Shown: positions 1 to 9,309 of the stretch, in pieces
Numbering within the stretch: the first letter of the stretch is position 1
Layout: every line of letters begins with the position of its first letter
Origin: Desulfobacteraceae bacterium
GTDB taxonomy: Bacteria > Desulfobacterota > DSM-4660 > Desulfatiglandales > Desulfatiglandaceae
NCBI GenBank assembly: GCA_011048855.1
Contig: DSCZ01000044.1
Span: 1 to 18,815, forward strand
DNA length: 18,815 nucleotides
Direction: 5' to 3'
Made by a program: the position numbers and the translations under genes
The notes under the pieces: model-generated
Databases searched by the model: none
The model's input: the letters and a program-made list of their open reading frames with translations, nothing else
Told to the model about the DNA's origin: nothing

Positions 1-32
1 ATATCCTCCTGCCCTTTTAATGTTTTGCAGAA

Positions 33-48
33 GCGGATTCCTATCCGC
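33..48. repeat. REP-like short hairpin
   Basis: GCGGAT and ATCCGC form a 6-bp perfect stem around a 4-nt loop. A closely similar hairpin (same arms, 3-nt loop, same following CGAT) lies at 12777-12791, so this looks like a dispersed palindromic repeat and not a gene-specific terminator. No T-run follows directly. Confidence 0.5.
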
Positions 49-70
49 GATCGGGTACCGATTTTCCCGC

Positions 71-99
71 TTGCAAACAGCCTAAGCCTCTGCTATTTT
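71..99 (+). promoter_or_regulatory. possible sigma70-type promoter for the ppx-guaBA run
   Basis: TTGCAA (71-76) and TATTTT (94-99) are separated by 17 nt, each matching 4 of 6 consensus bases. Transcription would start about 3 nt before the ATG at 109. That would fit the lack of any visible Shine-Dalgarno sequence there (near-leaderless mRNA). The match is weak and AT-rich spacers give such hits by chance. Confidence 0.22.
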
Positions 100-108
100 T
101 CATGCTAA

Positions 109-2512
<2,404 letters not shown>

Positions 2513-2513
2513 T

Positions 2514-4073
2514 ATGGGAACAGATGCTTATAGCGAGAAAGTGCTGATCCTGGATTTCGGCTCCCAGTACACGCAGCTGATAGCCCGCAGGATCCGTGAA
2601 GCCAAAGTTTACTGCGAGATCCACCCGTTCAACGTTTCCCTGGAGGATATCCAGCATTATCGACCCAGGGGGATCATACTTTCGGGCGGACCTTCAAGTA
2701 TATACGACAAAAATGCTCCCATGGCCGACAATGGAGTGCTTTCCCTCGGAGTACCTGTTCTGGGGATATGCTACGGAATGCAGTTTTTGACGCATGTGCT
2801 GGGTGGCAGTGTCGCTTACGCCCCGGACAGGGAATACGGCAGCGCGATGATCTCCATCGTAGAGGCGGGAGATCTTTTCGACGGACTCGAGGGACTCGAC
2901 GAGCAGCCCGTGTGGATGAGTCATGGCGACCGTATAGACCGCCTGCCGGATGGGTTCCGGGTTCTCGCTGCGAGTAAAAACAGCCCGGTCGCGGCAATGG
3001 CCGATTTTTCGAGGAAGTTTTACGGGGTCCAGTTCCACCCGGAGGTGGTGCATACTCCGGAAGGGAAGAGGATTCTAAAGAATTTTTTGTTCGGAATCTG
3101 CAGGTGCAAACCCGTGTGGACCATGACATCGTTCGTCCGCCGGACGATCAGGCGGCTGCGCGAGGAGATCGGAGAGAAGGAAAGGGTTATCTGTGGTCTT
3201 TCCGGCGGGGTCGACTCCTCGGTGACCGCGGTGCTTCTGCACAGGGCGATAGGCGAAAGGCTTTCGTGTATTTTTGTGGATAACGGCCTTTTACGGCGCG
3301 GGGAAGCAGGCGAGGTGTCACGCACCTTCAAGGAATACTACGGGATGGATTTTCACCTGGTGGACGCCTCCGATGCATTCCTGAAGAGCCTGCGGGGTGT
3401 CGTCGAACCGGAGGAGAAGCGTAAGATAATCGGGCGTGAGTTCATCCGCGTGTTTGAACAAAAGGCACGTGAACTCGGAGATGCGAAGTACCTGGCACAG
3501 GGGACGTTATATCCTGATGTCATAGAGAGTGTTTCCTTCAAGGGTCCTTCATCGGTGATAAAGTCGCACCACAATGTGGGCGGTCTGCCTGAAATCATGA
3601 ACCTTCGCCTGGTCGAGCCCCTGCGAGAGTTGTTCAAGGATGAGGTTCGAGAGGTGGGGATCGAGCTGGATCTGCCCAGGGAAATGGTACTTCGCCAGCC
3701 GTTCCCGGGCCCGGGCCTCGCGATCAGGGTGCTGGGGGAGGTCACAGTCGAACGGCTGGAAATTCTAAAGGCTGCGGATGTGATCGTGCAGGAGGAGATT
3801 CTTACCGCCGGCCTTTACGAGAAGGTCTGGCAGTCCTTCGCGGTGCTGCTGCCGGTCCGAACGGTCGGGGTGATGGGGGATGAGAGGACTTACGAAAACG
3901 TCATCGCGGTTCGGGTCGTGGACAGCCTCGACGCGATGACCGCAGATTGGTCGCGCGTTCCATATACTGTTCTGGGGCGTATCTCGAACCGAATCATCAA
4001 CAGCGTGAACGGGGTGAACCGTGTCGTTTACGATATTTCATCGAAGCCGCCGGGCACGATTGAATGGGAATGA
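2514..4073 (+). CDS. guaA: GMP synthase (glutamine-hydrolysing)
   Basis: The 519-aa enzyme converts XMP to GMP using ATP and glutamine. The N-terminal class I glutamine amidotransferase has its nucleophile Cys86 in GICYGMQF and the His175/Glu177 pair in FHPEV. The ATP pyrophosphatase domain follows, with the P-loop LSGGVDSSV at about 229-237. The C-terminal dimerisation/XMP-binding region ends in KPPGTIEWE, the usual GuaA terminus. Length and domain order are standard. The ATG lies one base after the guaB stop, with a GGTGGAG sequence overlapping the guaB end as ribosome binding site. It forms a GMP biosynthesis unit with guaB. Confidence 0.98.
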   Translation: MGTDAYSEKVLILDFGSQYTQLIARRIREAKVYCEIHPFNVSLEDIQHYRPRGIILSGGPSSIYDKNAPMADNGVLSLGVPVLGICYGMQFLTHVLGGSVAYAPDREYGSAMISIVEAGDLFDGLEGLDEQPVWMSHGDRIDRLPDGFRVLAASKNSPVAAMADFSRKFYGVQFHPEVVHTPEGKRILKNFLFGICRCKPVWTMTSFVRRTIRRLREEIGEKERVICGLSGGVDSSVTAVLLHRAIGERLSCIFVDNGLLRRGEAGEVSRTFKEYYGMDFHLVDASDAFLKSLRGVVEPEEKRKIIGREFIRVFEQKARELGDAKYLAQGTLYPDVIESVSFKGPSSVIKSHHNVGGLPEIMNLRLVEPLRELFKDEVREVGIELDLPREMVLRQPFPGPGLAIRVLGEVTVERLEILKAADVIVQEEILTAGLYEKVWQSFAVLLPVRTVGVMGDERTYENVIAVRVVDSLDAMTADWSRVPYTVLGRISNRIINSVNGVNRVVYDISSKPPGTIEWE

Positions 4074-4088
4074 AAAGGGAGAGGAAAA

Positions 4089-4742
4089 ATGAAAAAATCC
4101 ATAAAATATTACTGGGGAAAGCGGCTTGCCGATTTAAAAGAGGCTTTTGAAGCGAATAATTTTCAGGCGTTTGTCGTTTCAAGCCTGGAAGAGGCCAAAG
4201 AACTTGTTCTTAAAGAACTTCTGTCTGCATCCGAGGGGAAGAAGGTAAGCTGGGGAGGTTCGATGACGTTTGTGGCCACCGGGCTTTACCATGAACTGAG
4301 GGCTCGGGACGACCTGGAGATCCTGGATACGTTCCGCAGAGACATGACTGCCGAAGATCTCATTGAACTCCGCCGGCAGTCTTTACTTTCCGATATTTAT
4401 ATTACCGGCAGCAACGCGGTTACCGAAGCCGGGCAGCTGGTGAACCTGGACATGACCGGAAACCGCGTGGCCGCCCTTGCTTTCGGCCCGAAGAAAGTGA
4501 TCGTCCTGGTTGGGAGGAACAAGATATGCACCGATCTGGATGAAGCCATGAAAAGAGTAAAGGATTATGCGGCACCGACCAATGCGATGAGGCTCGAAAA
4601 GAAGGTTCCCTGCGCGAAAACCACTTACTGCGAGGAATGCAGGAGCGCCGATCGTCTCTGCAATACCTGGAATATCACCGAGAAAAGCTATCCAAAGGGC
4701 CGAATCACCGTGGTTTTGATGGATGTGGAGGCCGGCCTTTAG
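4089..4742 (+). CDS. LUD-domain (LutC/DUF162-like) protein
   Basis: The 217-aa product has the LUD fold known from LutC and LutB of L-lactate oxidation and from stand-alone relatives of unknown role. The family signature is visible in VSWGGSMTF (about 53-61) and in the ITGSNAVTEAGQLVNLD stretch (about 105-121). The C-terminus carries four cysteines at 175, 181, 184 and 191 (C-x5-C-x2-C-x6-C), which may bind a metal or iron-sulfur cluster. A GAGAGGAAAA ribosome binding site precedes the ATG and only 15 nt separate it from guaA. No lutA or lutB is nearby, so a role in lactate use cannot be read from context. Its function here is unknown. Confidence 0.85.
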   Translation: MKKSIKYYWGKRLADLKEAFEANNFQAFVVSSLEEAKELVLKELLSASEGKKVSWGGSMTFVATGLYHELRARDDLEILDTFRRDMTAEDLIELRRQSLLSDIYITGSNAVTEAGQLVNLDMTGNRVAALAFGPKKVIVLVGRNKICTDLDEAMKRVKDYAAPTNAMRLEKKVPCAKTTYCEECRSADRLCNTWNITEKSYPKGRITVVLMDVEAGL

Positions 4743-4775
4743 TATTTTGAACCGTGATGAAGGATTTACTTTGCC

Positions 4776-6146
4776 ATGAAAGTTGTAAAAATAGGCGGCG
4801 GCTGCCTTAAGGGCAGAAAGAACATCGCCCGAATACTGGAGTTAATAGCGGAGCGCGGGAAAGAAAACGTGTTTGTTGTTTCGGCGTTTAACGGAATAAC
4901 GGACCTTCTCGTTTCCGGAATGAGTGATGCCCTCGAAGACGAGGCGAACATCCCCCGTATCATGAGCCGGTTGAAAAACCGCCACGTATTGACGGCAAGG
5001 CACCTTATCTCCTCGTCTGTGCATATGCGCAAGTTTACGACCGATCTCAACAAGTCCATGAGCCAGCTGGAAAGGCTGTATTACGGCCTTAATTTCACCA
5101 GGGAAATCACCCCGCGCTTGAGGGATGTGATCGGGAGCTTCGGAGAGCGGTTATGCGTAAAACTGCTGGTGGGTGTGCTCAGGGAGAGGGGCATTCAGAC
5201 CACCTACCGCATGCCGCATACGATAGGGCTCGTGACCGACGGCAGGTTCGGGGATGCGACGGCCGACATGAAAAAAACCGAGGAGAACCTTAAGCGAAAC
5301 GTCCTTCCACTTATAAGGGAGGGGATGTGCGTTTTCATCCCGGGTTTTTTCGGTGTCAGCGAAACCGGTGACATCACCACATTCGGAAGAGGGGGTAGCG
5401 ATTATTCGGCAGCGGTTGTCGCCGTGGCCCTCGGGGCCGATACGCTCGAAATCTGGAAGGATACCGAGGGTTATTTGAGTGCGGATCCGAGATTCGTGCC
5501 GGATGCCAGGCTCATTTCGGTTTTGAGCTACGATGAAGCAGCGGAGCTTTCCTATTTCGGTGCAAAGATTCTACATCCCCGCACGGTGGAGCCGATACGA
5601 AAAACGAATTTGAACATAGCGATCAAGAATACGGTGAACCCAGACGCCCCCGGAAGCCTGATAACTCCTCGAAGCGGCAAGTCGGACACCGTGGTGAAAA
5701 GCGTGGCGTGTGAAACGGACATCGCCATTCTCAAGGTGCACGGGTCGGCTGTGGGTGCAAGGCCCGGGATACTCGGGAACGTGGCCAACCGGCTTTCCCA
5801 GCGGGGCATCAACATCAAGTCCGCGGTAACCAGCCAGACCTGTATCAGCCTGCTGCTTTCCCTGGAGGATCTTGAACCTGGCTACAGGGCGCTCGTGGGG
5901 CTTAAGCCGAAACCTTACCGGAGGCTGGAACGGATAAAAGACGTGGCGATGGTCAGCATCGTCGGTGAAGGGCTGGGGCAGCACCGGGGTATCGCCGCCC
6001 GCTGTTTCACTGCGGTCGCCGAATGCGGCGTCAACGTGGAGATGATCTCGTTCGGTCCGTCCCCGGTGGCTCTCTATTTTCTGGTGAAAAGCGGGGAATT
6101 GAAAAAAGCGGTATCCGCAATTCATAGCACGATATTTTCACAGTAA
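4776..6146 (+). CDS. aspartate kinase (monofunctional, two C-terminal ACT domains)
   Basis: This enzyme phosphorylates L-aspartate with ATP, the first step toward lysine, threonine, methionine and diaminopimelate. The 456-aa protein has an amino-acid-kinase domain with a Lys5-containing N-terminal loop, FGRGGSD (204-210) and the segment through SADPRFVPDAR (235-245). Two ACT domains follow (about 313-375 and 388-450), the usual site of feedback inhibition. The first loop reads KIGGGCL where most aspartokinases have KFGGTS, a notable deviation. The ATG at 4776 has a weak AAGGA about 11 nt upstream. The gene ends 9 nt inside the convergent lipA coding region. No homoserine dehydrogenase domain is present. 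Confidence 0.92.
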   Translation: MKVVKIGGGCLKGRKNIARILELIAERGKENVFVVSAFNGITDLLVSGMSDALEDEANIPRIMSRLKNRHVLTARHLISSSVHMRKFTTDLNKSMSQLERLYYGLNFTREITPRLRDVIGSFGERLCVKLLVGVLRERGIQTTYRMPHTIGLVTDGRFGDATADMKKTEENLKRNVLPLIREGMCVFIPGFFGVSETGDITTFGRGGSDYSAAVVAVALGADTLEIWKDTEGYLSADPRFVPDARLISVLSYDEAAELSYFGAKILHPRTVEPIRKTNLNIAIKNTVNPDAPGSLITPRSGKSDTVVKSVACETDIAILKVHGSAVGARPGILGNVANRLSQRGINIKSAVTSQTCISLLLSLEDLEPGYRALVGLKPKPYRRLERIKDVAMVSIVGEGLGQHRGIAARCFTAVAECGVNVEMISFGPSPVALYFLVKSGELKKAVSAIHSTIFSQ

Positions 6147-7016
6147 CGATTTCTCATACATCTCCCTGACATGATAGGAGCTCCGCACAAACGGGCCGCT
6201 TGCCACCCCCTTGAAGCCGATTTCGATGGCGCGCTCCTTCCAGAATTGAAATTCTTCCGGCGGGATGAACCTTGCGACAGGCGCGTGATGGGGGGTGGGC
6301 TGAAGGTACTGTCCAAGTGTGAGCAGGCTGCATCCTGCGGCTGCGAGGTCATAAAAGGTTTCTTCCAGTTCTTTTTCGGATTCCCCGAGCCCCAGCATCA
6401 TTCCTGATTTAACCGGTAAGCCCGGCGCCCTGTCCCGGGCGGTTGAAAGGACTTCGAGCGATCTCTTGTAAAGCGCGGCCGGCCGAACGGACGGATAAAG
6501 CCGCGGCACGGTTTCGATGTTGTGGTTGAGGACGTTTGGTTCGGCCAGGAGCACTTCTTCGAGCGCGTCGGTGCTTCCCCGGAAATCGGGAATGAGAACT
6601 TCAACGTAAACCTGTTGAATTTGTTCGCGTAAAGCATAAATCGTATCTTTAAAAGCCGATGCTCCGCCGTCGGCAAGATCGTCACGGGTGACGGATGTGA
6701 CCACCACGTATTCAAGCCCGAGAGTCGCCGCCGCTTCGGCCACCCGGACGGGTTCGGCCGCATCCGGAGGGTCTGGGCGGCCGTGAGCCACAGCGCAGAA
6801 GCGGCAGTCCCTGGTGCAGCGGTCTCCGAGAATAAGGAACGTGGCGGTTCCGCTCTGGAAGCATTCGAACATGTTAGGGCATCGGGCTTCCTGGCAGACC
6901 GTGTGGAGGCCCGATCGGGCGAGAAGTCTCCGGATCTTCTCGTATTGAGGTCCGCTGGGGAGCCGTTTTCTCAACCATTCAGGCTTTTTGGACCTTGTTC
7001 CCGGCTTAGAATTCAT
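6138..7016 (-). CDS. lipA: lipoyl synthase (radical SAM)
   Basis: LipA inserts two sulfur atoms into a protein-bound octanoyl group to give lipoyl. Counting from the ATG at 7016 (292 aa), the auxiliary-cluster cysteines are Cys41, Cys46 and Cys52 (C-x4-C-x5-C) and the radical SAM motif is Cys67, Cys71, Cys74 (CxxxCxxC). The conserved RSSY near the C-terminus is at 278-281. I chose 7016 because a GGAGG lies about 10 nt upstream. The longer reading from 7052 would run through that site and has no family support. It is the last gene of the gcvH-lipA group, 120 nt downstream of lipB across a palindromic repeat, and its 3' end overlaps the convergent aspartate kinase gene by 9 nt. Confidence 0.96.
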   Translation of the reverse strand: MNSKPGTRSKKPEWLRKRLPSGPQYEKIRRLLARSGLHTVCQEARCPNMFECFQSGTATFLILGDRCTRDCRFCAVAHGRPDPPDAAEPVRVAEAAATLGLEYVVVTSVTRDDLADGGASAFKDTIYALREQIQQVYVEVLIPDFRGSTDALEEVLLAEPNVLNHNIETVPRLYPSVRPAALYKRSLEVLSTARDRAPGLPVKSGMMLGLGESEKELEETFYDLAAAGCSLLTLGQYLQPTPHHAPVARFIPPEEFQFWKERAIEIGFKGVASGPFVRSSYHVREMYEKSLL

Positions 7017-7056
7017 TTCATGAAAACCTCCGCTGGAGGGGGGCCGTCCCAAAATT

Positions 7057-7205
7057 GACGGCCTCGTAAAAAGTCAAAAAAACGATGTCCCTCGGCGTCG
7101 GTATCGGGATCGGTATCGGACGTTGATCGGCAGCCTTTACGACCCCGATACCGATCCCGACCCCGACGCCGATAAGGCAGGGATGGTACTTTTTACAAAG
7201 TCCTC
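7057..7205. repeat. palindromic repeat element between lipB and lipA (GTAAAAAGT/ACTTTTTAC ends)
   Basis: The left end reads GACGGCCTCGTAAAAAGTC (7057-7075) and the right end ACTTTTTAC at 7188-7196 followed by AAAGTCCTC, giving inverted 9-nt cores with partly conserved tips. The left end closely matches that of the 125-bp element at 16596-16720, so the two belong to one dispersed family. The interior is different: it holds a TCGG-rich hairpin (see 7094-7170). The right part of the element encodes the C-terminus of lipB. The exact right boundary is uncertain. Confidence 0.55.
7094..7170. repeat. long TATCGG-type inverted repeat (hairpin)
   Basis: Arms 7094-7119 and 7145-7170 are 26 nt long and pair at 24 positions around a 25-nt loop. 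Each arm is built of near-6-nt units (GTCGG/TATCGG/GATCGG). The hairpin lies between lipB and lipA, with the lipB stop (7137-7139) in the loop and the last lipB codons in the right arm. It lacks a following T-run on either strand, so it is not a typical intrinsic terminator. It could protect mRNA or reduce read-through into lipA. Confidence 0.8.
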
Positions 7206-7880
7206 AAGTTTCACGTTGAAAACCCGTTCAACGTTTTCCTTCATGACCGGCAGAACTTTTTTTACTCCGATATCGGCTGCGAGTTCCACCGCGAGGGAAG
7301 TCATCTTCACCCCGTAAAGCCCACATGGATTGATCCAGGAAAACGGTTCGAGATCCACATTGACATTGAATGCGAGGCCATGGCAGGTGACGCCTCGACG
7401 AACCGCGAGCCCGATGCTCCCGAGTTTTTTTTCTCCGACCCAGACCCCCCTGTTCAGGGGATTTCTCTTTGCGTCGACATCGAAACCGGAAGCGGTCCGT
7501 ATCATGATCTCCTCGAGAAGCTCCACGAATTCCACGACCCCCAATCTTGCCTTTTTAAGGGCCACGATGGGATACAGGATGATCTGCCCCGGGCCGTGAT
7601 AGGTGATGGTGCCGCCCCGGTTGGTCTGGACTACGGGAATCCCGGATGCCTCGAGAGTGTCTTCCGGTGCAGTGATATATTCACGGCCGCCTCTTCTTCC
7701 GAGGGTGAACACCGGGCTGTGTTCGAGAAAGATAAAGGCATCCCGGTCCAGTGTGCCGGCCGCCCTTGCCTCAGCCAGGGAAAATTGAAAAGCAAGGGCC
7801 TCTTCGTACCCTGTTTCGGGAAGCTCGACATACAAAGCGCGTCCGGGAAGACCGGCATGCCGGTCATCGCGCATTTTCAT
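7137..7880 (-). CDS. lipB: lipoyl(octanoyl) transferase
   Basis: LipB moves octanoyl from acyl carrier protein to the lipoyl domain lysine of proteins such as GcvH. From the ATG at 7880 the product is 247 aa. The signature RGGTITYHGPGQ, the catalytic lysine in GEKKLGSIG (Lys152) and the catalytic cysteine in INPCGL (Cys186) are all present. The start is uncertain: ATG at 7880 or 7874 both overlap the preceding oxidoreductase gene, and 7913 is possible. No strong Shine-Dalgarno is visible, fitting coupled translation. The last residues (SASGSGSVSGS) are low-complexity and encoded by the palindromic repeat, so the native C-terminus has probably been replaced or extended by it. Confidence 0.93.
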   Translation of the reverse strand: MKMRDDRHAGLPGRALYVELPETGYEEALAFQFSLAEARAAGTLDRDAFIFLEHSPVFTLGRRGGREYITAPEDTLEASGIPVVQTNRGGTITYHGPGQIILYPIVALKKARLGVVEFVELLEEIMIRTASGFDVDAKRNPLNRGVWVGEKKLGSIGLAVRRGVTCHGLAFNVNVDLEPFSWINPCGLYGVKMTSLAVELAADIGVKKVLPVMKENVERVFNVKLEDFVKSTIPALSASGSGSVSGS

Positions 7881-9297
7881 CGGTGTCGTATCCCGGCCGG
7901 AAAACTTCATCACATTTTCCGGGAGGAAGTTTAAGCCGTTTTATCGCGATATCCGCAAGCTGGGAGATGGGGTCCACCATCTGCGATACGGCGGGGTAAT
8001 AAGCGAACTCGGCGTCCGCGAGGTCATGGACTGTCATCTCACCGTGCACCGCTGCAGCGAAAACATTTATCCTCCATGCGACACCCTCAGGGCCGAGAGC
8101 CTGGGCTCCCAGGATTTTACCTGTGCCTTCTTCCACCACTGCCCTTAGCGTCACTGTAACGCCTCCAGGCATGTAATGGGATTTGGTTTCGGCGGAAAGG
8201 TTGACAGCCTTTGCATGGTATCCCAGTCGGAGGGCGGTTTCAAGTGTATAGCCGGTACCGCCGATATAGAGAGGGCCGAGTGCTGTGACGAAAGTATTGA
8301 GTGCCCCGGGATAAGAGACATGACCTCCGGCCGCATTTACGCCGGCCACCATTCCCTGTTTATAGGCGGCGGTGGCAAGCTGCATTACACAGGGGCTGCG
8401 GTCGATCCGCGAGAAACTGCGCACGATATCCCCCACCGCGTATACATCTTTCAACGAGGTTTCCATGCGGTTGTCCACGACAAGGAAGCCGCGGTCTTCG
8501 TCCGCGCCTGCACGAACCGCAAGTTCGGAGCGCGGGGCTCTGCCAGCGGCCATCACCAGGATTTCACATGGAATCGTTTCGTCTTCCACCTGTACTCCTT
8601 CGACGCGGCTGCGCCCCAGGACACGGGTTATCGGGCGGCCGAACACGGGCTTTATGCCGAGATCCTTCATCCGATCGAGCACGTGCCCGGCCATTTCAGG
8701 ATCTATCGTACGGGGTAAGGGCCTGTCCTCGGCCTCGACGACGGTGACTGAGAGCCCCAGCTTGACAAGGGCGTGCGCAGTTTCAAGACCTATGGCTCCG
8801 GCCCCGACCACGACCGCACTACGGGAATCAGCCGATGTTGCCGCGTTTTTAAGTTCCGAAACGCTTTCTATGTCCGAAACAACGTAGATCCCTTTTCCGG
8901 CGAGTTCACAGGCTCCGGGGACAGGGAGCATGACAGGCCCGGCCCCTGTGGCCAGCACGAGAGCGTCATAGGTGATTTGGAGTTTCTCGCCGTTTAGAAG
9001 ATTTTTTACAGTCAGGAGTTTTGTGTCCGGGTCGAGTGAAACGGCTGAATGCGCCAGATATTTGGAAAGCCTGTTTTTGATTTCAGGAAGTGAATGCTTC
9101 AGCCGGTCCATGTCTTCCACCACCCCTTCGAGTGCGAAAGGGAGTGCGCAGGGGGAAAACTGGTCGAAATCCCGTTCCTCTATGAAGATGACACGGCATC
9201 TTCGGTCCTGCGAAAGAGCGGCCTTGGAGGCATGGAGCCCTCCCGCACCGAGGCCTACGATCACAATGTTCCGTTGTTGATTCGAGTCGTCTTTCAT
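7864..9297 (-). CDS. FAD/NAD(P)-dependent disulfide oxidoreductase, CoA-disulfide reductase/NADH oxidase-like
   Basis: The 477-aa flavoprotein has an FAD-binding GLGAGG (15-20), an NAD(P)-binding GAGAIG (165-170), a second FAD motif YAVGD (286-290) and a C-terminal dimerisation domain. The active site is SPCALPF with one cysteine (Cys50). This matches the single-cysteine CoA-disulfide reductase/NADH oxidase group, not the CxxxxC pair of dihydrolipoamide dehydrogenase. The C-terminal FAYYPAVSQMVDP resembles the tyrosine-containing motif of that group, and the HxxxxE of dihydrolipoamide dehydrogenase is missing. The ATG has an AGGA ribosome binding site. It sits between gcvPB (12 nt) and lipB (overlap), where a dihydrolipoamide dehydrogenase would be expected. 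Its real substrate is unknown. Confidence 0.88.
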   Translation of the reverse strand: MKDDSNQQRNIVIVGLGAGGLHASKAALSQDRRCRVIFIEERDFDQFSPCALPFALEGVVEDMDRLKHSLPEIKNRLSKYLAHSAVSLDPDTKLLTVKNLLNGEKLQITYDALVLATGAGPVMLPVPGACELAGKGIYVVSDIESVSELKNAATSADSRSAVVVGAGAIGLETAHALVKLGLSVTVVEAEDRPLPRTIDPEMAGHVLDRMKDLGIKPVFGRPITRVLGRSRVEGVQVEDETIPCEILVMAAGRAPRSELAVRAGADEDRGFLVVDNRMETSLKDVYAVGDIVRSFSRIDRSPCVMQLATAAYKQGMVAGVNAAGGHVSYPGALNTFVTALGPLYIGGTGYTLETALRLGYHAKAVNLSAETKSHYMPGGVTVTLRAVVEEGTGKILGAQALGPEGVAWRINVFAAAVHGEMTVHDLADAEFAYYPAVSQMVDPISQLADIAIKRLKLPPGKCDEVFRPGYDTDENAR

Positions 9298-9309
9298 GAC
9301 GGTCCTTTA

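Noticed and set aside
8176..8718. Long plus-strand frame opposite the FAD oxidoreductase
   Set aside because: The minus-strand gene has full FAD and NAD motifs; the antisense frame shows no recognisable protein features.
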